Shown here piece after piece: positions 1 to 10,690 of a DNA stretch of 64,000 nt (position 1 is its first letter; each line of letters opens with the position of its first letter). A program made the position numbers and the translations under genes. This DNA comes from Cordylochernes scorpioides (lineage: Eukaryota > Arthropoda > Arachnida > Pseudoscorpiones > Chernetidae): contig CP092880.1 of the NCBI GenBank assembly GCA_030710605.1, positions 23,518,467-23,582,466 of the forward strand, written 5' to 3'. The notes below the pieces were generated by a model. That model did no database searches, had not been told where the DNA came from, and was given only the letters and a program-made list of their open reading frames with translations.

Positions 1-460
1 TTCGTGTATTGATATCAGCAGTGTTTTTCAAACATTCAATCTATTTCACAAAACCTCATATAAAAATAAATATTTTGCTACATGTTTTAATTTGCATTTA
101 CCTATTTTACATATCTCTGATTGTATTTAAAATCGTTAAACAATTCTTCATGCTTTTGGCGAAGTGGTGTCTTATTAATTTGTTATTTGATATTATTAGG
201 GTTCTTTCCTGGTATTCAAAAAGGAAAAATACGTGTCGATCAGTTATATTTTTCAATTTATCAAACAATTTGGCCGCTGAATCACTGATTCTGGTAGAGC
301 GCCATCTGGCGAATAAAATTGTAACTAAAATCAATTTCGAATTTTTCATTATTTGCCATAAAAAATCCCATTGCATCCTGAATACAATGGTGTTTACCGC
401 ATTGCTCTAGCGCAAATATTCGCGGAGTTATTAATTTTTAAAATAGTGCGGGACTTTTGG
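1..460. other. Unassigned AT-rich sequence, probable transposon end
   Basis: No gene is recognisable. The open frame at 9-410 has no domain I know and is leucine/phenylalanine-rich as expected from AT-rich DNA. The stretch contains a GCGCCATCTGG motif near 299 and ends with a GCGGGACTTTTGGATCACCC-type string near 448-470 that looks like a DNA-transposon terminus, but no partner end was found. Confidence 0.3.
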
Positions 461-473
461 ATCACCCTGTATA

Positions 474-662
474 TATATTGCCACATGGAAAATTAGGAAA
501 GATAAACTTCAGGATGACACAGCAATTTACTAAAGTTAAGAACAAACTATAAATGATAAACAAAAGATAAGCAATGAGGGAAGTTTACAGAGTAGAGCAA
601 AATATAAACATAAAAAGTGATACTCTGTTAATAAAATAATAAATACTTTGTTACAATATATA
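474..662 (-). repeat. Dispersed repeat H
   Basis: Reads CCACATGGAAAATTAGGAAAG through ACTTTGTTACAATATA. The same sequence recurs at 30225-30345, 35275-35460, 48975-49175 and 60715-60945 in both orientations. Its end ATATTGTAACAAAGTATTTA is shared. No coding content; class unknown. Confidence 0.6.
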
Positions 663-1140
663 TCTAATATAAAGAAAAGATATTTTCTGCTTGTATTTAA
701 TTATCTTGAGGATTGTACTATGTTAATGCATTCGTGGTTAAAATCTTGAAAGTATGATAATAAAAATGGTTTTGATCAGAGGTTGCTTTAATTGAGCTAA
801 GGAATGTATAAAAGACATAATTTGGTAAAAGTACTGCCTGGCTTAAGGCGAGTAGAACAAAGAAAACAAAAGATTATTTACATAATGTACAAAGATTTGA
901 GCCGGCCATTGGGAAACAACAACAATGAGTTTTTATATGCAAAGCGTGACCTCTGGCGGTCGATTTAACAGAATATTTGAATCTATGATATATAATTTTG
1001 AATAAAATAAAATTTGTATATAACATATATATATGCATACCAAATATTTATTTTTAAATATTTACCGTTAATATGAAATTGTTTTTTAAAATATATTGTA
1101 AATGTATATTGATGAAGGTAGATAAATAATGAGATAAAAT
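663..1140. other. No feature seen
   Basis: AT-rich sequence with short runs only; I see no gene, repeat copy or hairpin that I can support. Confidence 0.4.
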
Positions 1141-1352
1141 ACACTCATAGACAATACTTAAGAAAGTAGAAGGTCTTTGGTGTCTCCGGTCGTCTATTTT
1201 TTTTTAAGGAGACAAGCAATTTTGTTCACACATGGTTATCTCGTGTGTCTTCAATAAAGGTCAAGGTGTATCAAATATCTTTCAGAGTTATTATCTGAAT
1301 CCCGATACACATACTAAAAGGTACTATTTTCTTAAGTTTTGTCCATGAATAT
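1141..1352 (+). mobile_element. MITE-1 (Tc1/mariner-type miniature element)
   Basis: Ends ACACTCATAGACAA... and ...TTAAGTTTTGTCCATGA are inverted repeats of each other; the family consensus end is CACTCATGGACAAAACTTAA next to TA. The interior has GGAGACA, GTTCACACNTGGTTATCTCG and TTATCTGAATCCCGATACAC, shared with copies at 8400, 9818, 17255, 49547, 60412 and 61429. Non-coding. Confidence 0.7.
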
Positions 1353-1529
1353 ACATTTGTTATTTTTTGAGTACAAGGGTAGTTCAACACGTATCTGTTT
1401 TAAAGTCAGATGTTAAAGCAAGCTGATGTTACTACCATGCATTCTTTAAACGCGCACGCGCCAAATTTTGCACTCATTCATTGAGATTGTTTTTTTTTTA
1501 TTTAGCGGCCATTTCAGAGAGTCATTCCA

Positions 1530-1785
1530 CATGTTGTACAGGCTAAGATGAATATCGTGATCCATTTGGATGAGGAAAGTGACGACTAGAACGCGGCTGA
1601 TTCCACACTCGCCTTTTTAGTGATACGCTAACCAATGCACGGTGGAATCTGTGGCCACTGGACATGTGTCAGACATGGAGGCTGTTGTTGGGTTCTGTGC
1701 TGCCTGGAGTATAGGAGCTCTATCTGTGCTTCTTTCCTGTAGTGAATCTGTATAAGACCGGAGGTCTTGGTAAATCTGTATATGT
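1530..1785 (+). mobile_element. LINE 3'-end fragment
   Basis: Matches the reverse complement of 12155-12400: shared strings include CTGCCTGGAGTATAGGAGCT, TAGTGATACGCTAACCA and the hairpin TATAAGACCGGAGGTCTT. The hairpin is the signature of several LINE 3' ends in this window (4665, 10230, 12155, 21964, 37870). Confidence 0.55.
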
Positions 1786-2201
1786 TTGCGTATAGGCTGA
1801 GATTTATGATGTGCAGTAATCGAGTTTTCTTTCTGGATGAAAAACGTGTAAAAAAATCAAATATGCATGCCGGTGACCATTCCTAATTTAGGAAATAGAG
1901 AACTACAGTTAGAGATTGATTGAACAAACGGATTTGAGAAATACGGAGTATGAAGATAACCTAAAACGCCCAGCAGATGTGGGAACCCTAGAGAATAAGT
2001 CCACGATATGACTATCTCACATCGACGAACGAATCTGCAGGAAGTAGCAGAGGATGTGTCAACAGAGAATGGTATTTAACATTCTACATAAAAGGTTGGA
2101 GATTAAAGGTTATCAGCCCAATGGGTGCCGCGATTGCTCACGGTGAACAAGTGGTTCCTGATTCCAAAATAACTTGACAAAATGATCATAAAATATGCAA
2201 C

Positions 2202-2436
2202 ATATAATTTACTGGCAATGTGTTTCTGTTAAATAATATCCCCAAATATTATCTCTACAGACCTTACTGCAGTGATAAAAGTTATTGAATAAGAGAGCTT
2301 TGCTCATCAGTAGTGAACCCTCTCAGCGGTTTTCCCAAATTAATATCTAAACCGCTCTACTATTGTATTGGATTGGTTTAGGATATACCCTATATTTAAA
2401 AGTAACACATTGCCAGTAAATTTATATGTTGAAAAA
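2202..2436. mobile_element. MITE-5 copy
   Basis: Terminal inverted repeats TTTACTGGCAATGTGTTTCT (left) and AACACATTGCCAGTAAATTT (right). The interior (AACCCTCTCAGCGGTTTTCC...ATTGTATTGGATTGG) is shared with MITE-3 and with the second copy at 53388-53688. Non-coding. Confidence 0.7.
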
Positions 2437-2559
2437 TTTAACGATAGATGGCAAATAAATTTATAAATATTATGATTTATATTTTTCAATGTTTACGAAC
2501 TTTTGAGACAACCTTGGTAATATTAGTAATCTCGGTAACATTTCTATGAAAAATAGACA

Positions 2560-2780
2560 CTTCGGCCAGTTAGAGGTTTTGATTTTTCTCAACGTTTCAA
2601 CAAAAATATTTTGTCTTCGTCAGGAGAAGTAAATAAAAATAAAGCATTTGGCAAGGCGTTAAAATTGTTCTGAGGTTGCAAAGATTTTTGTCGAAACGTT
2701 GAGAAAAATAAAAACTCTTAACTGGCCGAAGTGTCTATTTTTCATAGAAATATGGATGCCGGCCAGGCAGCCTCTATCCT
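2560..2780. mobile_element. HHR-A element, inverted pair
   Basis: Two copies of one end face each other: GACACTTCGGCCAGTTA on the left and TAACTGGCCGAAGTGTC on the right. The left copy carries the hammerhead-like motif annotated at 2588-2626. The right copy (about 2667-2703, + strand) keeps GAAACGTTGAG but has a broken CTGAGGT core. GATGCCGGCCAGGCAGCCTC follows, as at 11770. Confidence 0.65.
2588..2626 (-). ncRNA. Hammerhead-ribozyme motif, family HHR-A
   Basis: On the minus strand: CTC-CTGACGA, stem II of AGACAAAA/TTTTTGTT type, GAAAC, GTT, GAG. The conserved CUGANGA and GAAA core residues and a GUH-type cleavage triplet are present. Stem I is only CTC/GAG. One purine between the core A9 and stem II is unpaired, which departs from the textbook fold. 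Confidence 0.55.
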
Positions 2781-3159
2781 CTCGGTAAAATTATAACAGA
2801 ATTCTTATAGAAGAATGATTTAATCTCTGATGTTCTATATCAAGGGTGGCCAATCAGCTGATGGGCCAGGTTTCAGAATTATAAGGTTGTCCTAAAAGTT
2901 CATAAACACTTGTAAAATATAAATCATAATTGTCGTGTCGCTCTGAGCCACGAAACCACTCTTATACTTAAACAAATATTCTTTATTTGTCAAGCTAAAA
3001 CTACAGTAGCAAAAGACGTTTGAGGTAACAAGACTTCTCTATTACTAAGGCTGGACCTGACTCTTCAACTTGATTCATACGTCCTATATATAGCACAAAT
3101 ACGTTAAACTATGTAAATTGTGCTACACAAAGAACAAATATGCAAAAACACAAAATAAA

Positions 3160-3350
3160 CATAATATTATAAAATAAATGAAGCTTCCAGGGTTAAGTTT
3201 TTTGTGCAAATTTTTATTTTCAATCTTTCGGACTTGTCAGTCTTTCAACAGGACTGTTGAAGGACTGACAAGTCCGAAAGATTGAAAGTAAAAAGTTGTA
3301 CAAGAAACTTAACCCTGGAAGCTTCATTTATTTTATAATATTATAAATCA
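3160..3350. repeat. HHR-D palindrome
   Basis: Near-perfect inverted repeat of about 95 bp per arm around position 3252: AAGCTTCCAGGGTTAAGTTT on the left and its complement AACTTAACCCTGGAAGCTT on the right. Each inner end holds the variant hammerhead-like motif (minus 3221-3251, plus 3254-3284): CTGTTGA, stem AGGAC/GTCC, GAAAG. Confidence 0.7.
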
Positions 3351-4505
3351 GGGAATAATGTTTATTTATAATCAAGAGTTAAATATTTATAATATGTTTA
3401 TGAAAATTTATGTCAACCTAATAATTGATATTTATTCCAATAGAAAGAGAGAGATTGTACAAGCGATCAGTAACCTTTATCGGACGATCCAAGAAGATGT
3501 TTTTTCTTAACTCAATAAGTAGTTTCTCTCCACAAAATCTCGGTGGACTCAACACGGCCAACCACCTTCCGCCCACCTACGCAAAGCTTGACAAGAAAGA
3601 GCTATTCTAGCGCGTAACTCTAGGCCATTTTTTACGAGCTAATCTAGGCGGGGGCAGATATTTTCGGAGATCTCCGCGTTATTTCGAGGCCAGACCGAGC
3701 TTGCTACGTTGGACGCCGTTTTCTAACATTCATCGCTCCTGGACACATTTCTGATGGTCACTGTCAGGAAATTTGCCAATACCTGAACACAACAACCTTT
3801 ATAGAATTAGCTTGGCTGTCTTAAAATAACACACGGATATATTTTAAATTCTCTTTCTCTATCTATTTTAGGATCTTAAAGTGTTTTAAATAACAAAGGT
3901 CTGTAAATTTAGACAGTGTGTATGATATTAAAACAAGTTGTTTACAATAAAGACCAATACATCAAGTTTAATAGATTCTGCAGGCTGTATATTTTAAGTA
4001 TTGACTGTTGGCCACTGACTCGTTCTGATGTAATCATTGGATGTGATTAATTTACCTTGTTCTAACTGTTTAAATGGCAATTTTGTGTGCACATTTCATA
4101 CGGTGTACATATTTGAAGCTACTATTTCTAATTACTATATGTAAAATTTAACATCGAATGTGTAATTTGCGTATTTCCCAATGTTTAACTATGTTATTTT
4201 CACAATGATTTGTATATAATTTCAGATTTATACGCAATTATCCTAATTGTGGATATGGCGTGTCTTTGCAACTGTTAAATAAATATTTATGGTGGATAAA
4301 AGAAACATTTCAAGAATGGAGAAAGTGTAACACATACTGAACTATATAAAACACCTACATATATAATATATACTTCAAATAAACGATAATCTATAATTCA
4401 CATAAATACACACAAGATGCTTTAATGATATATGAAATTAAAGATATGATGCAGTAAGAAGTGGATATTTATTTTCCATATTACCTGTCTTAAAACGCAT
4501 ATTAA
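3351..4505. other. No feature seen
   Basis: AT-rich. The open frame at 3425-3610 shows no domain I recognise and no splice context linking it to the kinase gene. Somewhat GC-richer around 3540-3720 without a recognisable product. Confidence 0.35.
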
Positions 4506-4509
4506 TATA

Positions 4510-4885
4510 CAAAGCAATAACGCGCCATCTATATATAGCAAATGGAATAATTAAGACATGAATGTTTCTTTAACACATATATCAAACTTCTACTGTCCTT
4601 ACTGCGATGAAAAATTATTGGAAGGGCTTGACTCATTTATATTTAACTCTACTGTCCTAAAATCATCAACAACAACAACAAAACAACTTTATTAGGGCAT
4701 CTTGCCCTGTACCGATTCGCCGTGGCATTACAGACAATATTAAACACAAGAGAAAAGGGGAAGATGGAGTATTTACTGTCCTAAAATCTTATTTATATAT
4801 AATTCTATTGTTCTAAAAGCTTATCTCCAAGGTTTGCTTAAATACCATTTCCAAGATTCCAACCTTCAGTGTAACATACTGTTGC
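4510..4885. mobile_element. MITE-3 copy, split by a LINE fragment
   Basis: Begins ATAACGCGCCATCTATATAT, then CTTCTACTGTCCTTACTGCG, the long terminal inverted repeat seen also at 51610-52064 and 62275-62665. The interior is cut at 4664 by the LINE fragment 4665-4773 and resumes with the duplicated target. Non-coding. Confidence 0.65.
4665..4773 (-). mobile_element. 5'-truncated LINE 3' end inserted in MITE-3
   Basis: Flanked by a 15-bp target duplication TACTGTCCTAAAATC (4650-4664 and 4774-4788). On the minus strand it ends with hairpin GGGCAAGATGCCC, AATAAAG and a (TTG)n tail, the same 3' plan as the long LINE at 21964-27489. Confidence 0.8.
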
Positions 4886-5219
4886 ACCAAGTTGCAGCTT
4901 TGCAGGGTCGTCGACCTTGGTTTCTTCCTTCTTGGTGTTATACACGTTTCCCGAGCGGGTTTCCATACTCAAATAAAAATTAAATAAAAATAAATTACCT
5001 TTCAAAGTTATTGTGTTTATTTATTCGTGGTCTTCCTCGTAGGTCGTGATCCGCAGTCTCTCTCTAGGTCCTCTCTCGCTCCAATCAAGATATGTACAGT
5101 GAATATTACAAAAGGAATGAAACTATAAAAAGGAATGATGATAATCTAAATATATTGTTTTAAATAAATATTAAATATCATAGAATATTTTGAATATATT
5201 TAAGACGCATTAAAATTGA

Positions 5220-5462
5220 TGTAACAATATATAAGAAGAATGATCCAATACAGCATTAGAGATCTGAAGAAGCGGTCTGGTAGATTGAATTGTCGAAACC
5301 GCTGGGAGGGTTCACCACTGATGAGCTAAGCTCTCTCAATATTCTTTCATCTCAGTAAGGACAGATTGGTGTGTGAAAGAAACATTCGCGTCTTAATGTT
5401 TTCATTTACTACGTATCAACATATGATGCATTACCGCGCCATCTGTCATATGAAATTTAAAC
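5220..5462. mobile_element. MITE-3 partial copy
   Basis: Contains AATGATCCAATACAG, GCGGTCTGGTAGATT, CGAAACCGCTGGGAGGGTTC and the right end GCAGTAAGGACAG followed by GAAACATTCGCGTCTTAATG, as in the other MITE-3 copies. The left end is missing. Confidence 0.6.
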
Positions 5463-5745
5463 TATTTTTGACGCGTGTGATTCTTTTCAAAATAAATCAA
5501 TTTTCTACTAACTTACTAACCTTAAAAAGTTGTTTTTCAAACAGAAATAATGTGATATATTTTTCTCTCAATATATCATAAGTATTTGATATATGTAAAT
5601 AATAATGTATATATAAAAATAGTATGTATTATTAATTTGTTAACGTGATAATCCTGTTGAAGGACTGACAAGTCCGAAAGCTAGAAAATAAAAGGTTGTA
5701 CAATAAACTTAGCCCTGGAGGCTCTATTTATTTTATTTAAAAAAT
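5463..5745 (+). mobile_element. HHR-D element, single copy
   Basis: Matches, inverted, the sequence around 28536-28705 and 29585-29640 (AACAGAAATAATGTGATATA; GTTAACGTGATAATCCTGTTG). It carries the variant motif at 5654-5684: CTGTTGA, stem AGGAC/GTCC, GAAAGCTAG, and ends CCCTGGAGGCTCTATTTATT as do the other D copies. Probably a terminal repeat of a Penelope-like element; inferred. Confidence 0.55.
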
Positions 5746-5764
5746 AACACCAACCAAAGTGGAA

Positions 5765-5897
5765 TTGAATAAAGTCAATAAAGCGTCCAGGGTTAAGTTT
5801 CTTGTATGATCTTGTATGAAGATGTTGAACAAGAAGTCAGTAGAGAAATTAAATTTTACAAGAAACTTATCCCTGGATACTTTATTGATTTTTATTA
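5765..5897. repeat. Foldback remnant of HHR-D type
   Basis: Inverted arms CAATAAAGCGTCCAGGGTT and ATCCCTGGATACTTTATTG with TTTCTTGTA/TACAAGAAA inside. The centre has lost the ribozyme-like motif. Confidence 0.55.
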
Positions 5898-5964
5898 AAC
5901 TATAAGTCAGAGGAAGAAAGTTTATTTCAGAAGTGGAATTGTACTGAGAACAGGTTCAATAAAT

Positions 5965-6242
5965 TAACAATTACTACCTTTACTGCATTGATAAAATATT
6001 GCCTGGTTTATCAGTGATAAATCTTCCCAGTGGTTTGCCAGTTTAATCTACCACTGTATTATTGCAATTATATACCTTTTCTAAGAGTCTAGCTTCAGTA
6101 TCAGTATAAAAGGAAAACAGCAAAATGCAATATTACAGGGGTATGTTAGATTTAACTGGTGAAGCTGCTGGGAGGGTTCACCACTGTTTAGCCAGGCCTT
6201 CCCAGTGTTTTATCATTGCAGTAAGGGCAGTAGAATATTAAT
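5965..6242. mobile_element. MITE-3-like copy
   Basis: Ends ACTACCTTTACTGCATTGAT and ATCATTGCAGTAAGGGCAGT are inverted repeats. The interior has GTTTGCCAGTTTAATCTACC and GGGAGGGTTCACCACTG. Closest to the copy at 17077-17242. Confidence 0.6.
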
Positions 6243-6411
6243 TTATTTTTAAAATAATCATCCTTAAGCTCCTTCATAAATTTTACCTACTTTTGCATAT
6301 ATATGAGCATGAATCCTATCTAAAAAGCTATATATGGACGAAATTTTAATATATGAAAAAAAAAAACATATAAATATAATAAAAAATAATTTCAGGTATT
6401 GATATTAAAAT

Positions 6412-6556
6412 CAAAAAAGGCATATCTTTACCACGCTCACATGAGCTTTTTAGAAGTCAGAACGCCATCTAGTGGAACAGAAATCAACTAAACGTTGATT
6501 TAACCTGTTCCCTGATATTTGACCAACTCATTTTCTTGATTTATCAAGAAAAATCA
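6412..6556 (-). mobile_element. HHR-C unit fragment (no ribozyme)
   Basis: AAAAAAGGCATATCTTTACC, CGCCATCTAGTGGAACAG and AACCTGTTCCCTGATATTTG match one side of the 350-bp HHR-C unit at 44985-45110. The copy stops at TTATCAAGAAAAATC, just before the ribozyme position. Confidence 0.7.
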
Positions 6557-6557
6557 A

Positions 6558-6786
6558 AGATTTATATTTAATTCTACTGTTCTAAAAGCTTGTCCATAGT
6601 TTTCTTGAATACCATTTCTAAGATTCCACCCTTCAATGTAGCATATATAAGCAGAATAATCCAATACAGTATTAGGGCTGTATGAAGCAGTCTGGTAGAT
6701 TAAATTAACGAAACCGCTGGGAGGGTTCACCACTGATAATCCAAGCTTTCCCAATATATTTCATCGCAGTAAGGACAGTAGAAGTT
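6558..6786 (-). mobile_element. MITE-3 copy
   Basis: Runs from TTTAATTCTACTGTTCTAAAAG to GCAGTAAGGACAGTAGAAG with CCACCCTTCAATGTAGCATA and CGCTGGGAGGGTTCACCACT inside. The 66-residue frame across it is a by-product. Confidence 0.7.
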
Positions 6787-6918
6787 TGTTGACGTATAAA
6801 ATAAACAATCCTGATATAATGCTTTCACCTTTAAAGATATATATAAAGTTTAATCTTAATTAACGTATAAAAGAATATATTTTAATAAGAATCATGCAAA
6901 ATGTTACAAATCCTTTCA

Positions 6919-7106
6919 CCGGTTCAAAATCACTTTATTAGGTACCGCTCAACAAGAACAACGTAGTTTATGATAATTGAAACAGTGAATACTATGTGAA
7001 GTTCACATATTAAACATAATGTTAAAGCGGGATTCAATCCCAGTTCATGGCTGTCGGGAATCGAGGGTGTTACCCACTCGTCCACCGACTTTTGTTTTTA
7101 TGGTTA
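6919..7106 (-). mobile_element. SINE-1, tRNA-derived
   Basis: On the minus strand the head reads AGTCGGTGGACGAGTGGGT (box A-like) and GGGATTGAATCCC (box B), resembling a serine-type tRNA with a long variable arm. The body ends CGGTACCTAATAAAGTG. A direct repeat TACAAATCYTTTC flanks it. Three other copies: 44444, 57777, 62932. Confidence 0.8.
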
Positions 7107-7307
7107 TACAAATCTTTTCGCTTGGTAAAATATAAATTGAAAAAAAAAATTTCCCAAATGGTGCTTGGGTGGGACAGGAAGGTTAAGAAACATGTTTTTT
7201 TTCAAAATTTACTTAAATATTAAGGTAATTTATAATGAAGGTTATTTTACTATAGTAAAAGAACTAACGGACCTGTTGGTCGGAGTATCCAGGTGCGTAC
7301 CTATATA

Positions 7308-7462
7308 CAGTAGAACCTCCATGAGAGGACACCTGCGCTAGAGGACACCTCTTTACAAAGGACAGTTTTTATTTGCAAAATTACCATTTTTACTATTTAG
7401 AAACTCTCCGGTAAGAGGACACCTCTACATAAAGGACAATTTGAATTAAAGAGGTTATACAG
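7308..7462. mobile_element. MITE-2 (pogo/Tigger-like), copy 1
   Basis: Starts CAGTAGAACCTCCATGAGAG after TA. The sub-terminal GAGGACACCT/AAAGGACA motifs and AAAATTACCATTTTTACTAT are typical of the family in this window. The right end GAGGTTATACAG is diverged. Confidence 0.65.
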
Positions 7463-7486
7463 TAAATGCCAATAAAAATTCTAATA

Positions 7487-7661
7487 CAGTAGAACCTTCA
7501 TGAGAGGACACTCCGGCTAGAGAACACCTCTCTACAAAGGACAGTTTTCATTGTCAAAATTACCATTTTTACTATTCAACAACTCTACGGTAAGTGGACA
7601 CCTTTCCTTAAAGGATACTTTAGCTCTGCAATTATGTGTCCTTTACAGGGAGGTTCTACTG
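7487..7661. mobile_element. MITE-2 (pogo/Tigger-like), copy 2
   Basis: Ends CAGTAGAACCTTCATGAGAG and CAGGGAGGTTCTACTG, bounded by TA on both sides. Non-coding, about 175 bp. Adjacent to another copy at 7308. Confidence 0.8.
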
Positions 7662-8023
7662 TATTAATTAACAACAAGTAAAATAAACCTAGGTTCAGTT
7701 TTGAAAAAGAATAAAGGTTGGATTGCGAGTGTATTACGTTGTTTACAAGAAGGGAAATAGACCAGTGGTAAGATAATATTTGTAACGTAGTAAAAAAAGG
7801 AACATTGAGAGGTTGGAACGAGATAAAAAATGAAAAGGTGCAGCGCACGTGTTGATAAGCCGACAGCTCTCACGGTAGACGAGAGTGGACTTATGGACCG
7901 TCATTGAAACTCCGATAAATACTTCCTCATGATACTTTCTCGAAGGGAAAATTTAAATTGAAGAAATGAAACCATTGAGTTCGATTTTTTTTTTTTAATT
8001 TTCGTATTGAGATAAGTAAAACA

Positions 8024-8168
8024 AACTTTCTACTCTCTTTCTACGGTAAAAAATTAATTGGGAGGGTCTGGCTCATCAGTGTTGTATTCTCCCAACGGTT
8101 TTGCCAGTTTAGTCAACAATGCCGCTTTTTAGAGCTCTAATATTGTATTGGAAGATTCCGCTTATCTA
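8024..8168. mobile_element. MITE-3 partial copy
   Basis: TTTCTACTCTCTTTCTACGG, then GGGAGGGTCTGGCTCATCAG, CCCAACGGTTTTGCCAG and AGCTCTAATATTGTATTGG match the family. The right end is missing where the palindrome at 8169 begins. Confidence 0.55.
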
Positions 8169-8372
8169 TAGGTTTTTAACTTTTAATTAGACAATTTTAA
8201 TTTATATTTAGACATTTTTCATATTTTAATTTAGACACTTTCATTTTAATTTAGACATTTTTCATTTCAATTTAGATACATGGACTTTTCTATAAAAAGC
8301 CCATGTGTCTAAATTAAAATGAAAAAGGTCTAAATATAAATTAAAATTGTCTAATTAAAAGTTAAAAACCTA
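8169..8372. repeat. Palindrome built of TTTAGACA repeats
   Basis: Outer arms TAGGTTTTTAACTTTTAATT and AATTAAAAGTTAAAAACCTA, with repeated ATTTAGACA units and an inner hairpin CATGGACTTTTC/AAAAAGCCCATG near 8279-8311. The arms are imperfect because the left arm has an extra repeat. Confidence 0.7.
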
Positions 8373-8399
8373 TATATCCGATACTGTAGGTGGAATGAT

Positions 8400-9440
8400 A
8401 CTCAAGGACAAAAATTAAGGAAGTAGAAAGTCTTTGATATCACCAATTATCTGTTTTTCATTTTTAAGGAGACAACATTTTTTTCACACTTGGTTATCTC
8501 GTGTGTCTTCAACAAAGCTCACTGTAATATCTTTCAGAGTTATTGTATGAATCCCGATATACATGCTAAAAGGTAAAACTTCCTTGAGTTTTGTCTCCAT
8601 GAGTGTATCATTCAGAGTTATTGTCTGAATCCCGATATACATGCTAAAAGGTACAACTTCCTTAAGTTTGGTCCATGAGTGTATCTTTCAGAGTTGTCTC
8701 AATCCCGATATACATGCTAAAAGGTACAACTTCCTTAAGTTTGGTCCATGAGTGTATCTTTCAGAGTTATTGTCTCAATCCCGATATACATGCTAAAAGG
8801 TAAAACTTCCTTGAGTTTTGTCTCCATGAGTGTATCTTTCAGAGTTATTGTCTGAATCCCGATATACATGCTAAAAGGTACAACTTCCTTAAGTTTGGTC
8901 CATGAGTGTATCTTTCAGATTTGTCTCAATCCCGATATACATGCTAAAAGGTAAAACTTCCTTAAGTTTTGTCCATGAGTATATCTTTCAGAGTTATTGT
9001 CTGAGAATCCCGATATACATGCTAAAAGGTACAACTTCCTTAAGTTTGGTCCATGAGTGTATCTTTCAGAGTTATTGTCTCAATCCCGATATACATGCTA
9101 AAAGGTACAACTTCCTTAAGTTTGGTCCATGAGTGTATCTTTCAGAGTTATTGTCTCAATCCCGATATACATGCTAAAAGGTACAACTTCCTTAAGTTTT
9201 GTCCATGAGTATATCTTTCAGAGTTATTGTCTCAATCCCGATATACATGCTAAAAGGTACAACTTCCTTAAGTTTGGTCCATGAGTGTATATTTCAGAGT
9301 TATTGTCTGAATCCGATATACATGCTGAAAGGTACAACTTCTTTAAGTTTTGTCCATGAGTGTATCTTTCATAGTTATTGTCTGAATCCCGATATACCTA
9401 CTAAAAGGTACAGCTTCCTTAAGTTTTGTCCATGAGTGTA
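8400..9440 (+). repeat. MITE-1 whose right end has expanded into a 76-bp minisatellite
   Basis: The left part (8400-8530) is an ordinary MITE-1 copy. From about 8530 to 9440 a ~76-bp unit is repeated about 12 times: GAGTGTATCTTTCAGAGTTA, TTGTCTGAATCCCGATATAC, ATGCTAAAAGGTACAACTTC, CTTAAGTTTTGTCCAT. The unit contains the right terminal inverted repeat of MITE-1. Some units lack ATT (73 bp). The 76- and 78-residue frames here are by-products. Confidence 0.85.
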
Positions 9441-9715
9441 TTTTTTCACACATCTTAGAGTAAGGACATTAGAAATTTTGTTTTATTTGGAAAATAAAAT
9501 GTTGATCTCAATGGTATCATTTCTTGATTACAAATATAATATGGAAAAATATAGCAAATAGTTCTGAGATGGTCATCGAGTGTGTCTTGCGGATTTGAAG
9601 TGGAAATGAGCCGGATCCCACTAACGTTAGCAATATCTATGAACTGTTGACAACTTCTGTAAATGACAGCGGCAACAAATAGCAATATTAATAATTTACT
9701 TCCATATAATATAGA

Positions 9716-9815
9716 AACTAAAAATAAAAAGGCATATCCTGACCAGGAGCACATGTGCTTTTCAGAAGGCAGAGCGCCATCTGGTGGAACAGAAATCAAC
9801 TAATCATTGATATGA
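9716..9815 (-). mobile_element. HHR-C unit fragment
   Basis: AAAAGGCATATCCTGACCAG, GAGCACATGTGCTTTTCAGA and GCGCCATCTGGTGGAACAG match the outer part of the HHR-C unit. Truncated after AACTAATCATTGATA. Confidence 0.75.
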
Positions 9816-9817
9816 AC

Positions 9818-9977
9818 TACTCATGTACAAAACTTAAGGAAGTTGTACCTTTTACCATGTATATCTGGATATAGACAATAACTCTGAAAGATATTTGATA
9901 TACAGTGACATTTATTGAGAACACACGAGATAAAAAAGTGTGAACAAATTGTCTTCTTCTTCTTCTTAAAAAAAAAC
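9818..9977 (-). mobile_element. MITE-1 partial copy
   Basis: TACTCATGTACAAAACTTAA, then the reverse complement of the MITE-1 right half (GACAATAACTCTGAAAGATA, GAGAACACACGAGATAA). The opposite end is lost in a TCTTCTTCTTC stretch. Confidence 0.7.
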
Positions 9978-9984
9978 ATCATGA

Positions 9985-10225
9985 ATACAGAAACACTTTT
10001 TTATCGAAAATTATTCAAGAAATAAAACATCTTCTTCTAAAACATTCAAAGCAAGCCTCGCTTTCTTGGATTTAACAAACAGGCTAAATTCTAGCTCAGA
10101 ATGAAAAAGTAAGGAATCTTTAATTTTGTCCAACTTGAACCTATGTTTGAACATGTTTACCTCTATATAAATCTCACACCATATAGAACAACCATGTAAC
10201 ATAGAGATGCCTCTTTTGGTATAAA
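9985..10225. other. No feature seen
   Basis: The short minus-strand frame at 10011-10202 shows no recognisable domain. Confidence 0.35.
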
Positions 10226-10690
10226 AAGATCCTTGTATCAGAAATCAACAACAACAAAAAGGTTTATTAAGACATTTTAGTCTTATACCGATTCTCCAAG
10301 CACGGAAATGTAGGGCACATGCAAGAATAACAGTAATAACAAAAACAAAAGTCCCTGTTATGACCCTTTGGTCTTATACAGCTTCTCCAAGTAGAAGAGG
10401 GTATATACAATAGTTACAATAAATGTTATTTACAATGTGTCATGGGGGAGAGAAGGACTTGCTGGGGAAGCTATACATAAATCAACGACCGAAGACAAAT
10501 AACATAGTTTTATCGACATCCCGTCAAAATATAGGCAAAGGTGCACAGTATGCACTATTTCGGTGTGTATCAGGAATCATTGTAGATGGTTTAAGTAAGA
10601 CGTGGCGTGTAGAGTTCCCATAAAGTGAATGGTGCACGCGGGAGAAATAAATTGGTGTTGTTGAACCCATCCCTTATTTTAACATGATGA
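10226..10690 (-). mobile_element. LINE 3'-end remnants
   Basis: Minus-strand copies of the LINE 3' end: GAATCGGTATAAGACTAAAA then TGTCTTAATAAAC and a (TTG)n tail at 10230-10290. A second piece at 10345-10400 has the same TATAAGACC motif. 10400-10690 is probably LINE 3' UTR; the 66-residue frame there has no known domain. Confidence 0.5.

Noticed and set aside
5266..5310. CTGAAGA...GTCGAAACCGC in MITE-3 looks like a hammerhead core
   Set aside because: The pairing is GCGGT with ACCGC around the whole segment; no stem II closes directly before GAAAC, and other MITE-3 copies read CTAAAGA.
7021..7093. Possible tRNA gene
   Set aside because: The tRNA-like head belongs to SINE-1: same sequence at four sites with target duplications and a common 3' body.
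8902..9435. Repeated MLKGTTSLSLVHECIFQSYC-type frames
   Set aside because: Translation of the 76-bp minisatellite; the period is not a multiple of three and frames break between units.
10423..10623. 66-residue open frame
   Set aside because: Lies in LINE 3' UTR-like sequence, no domain and no splice or start context.
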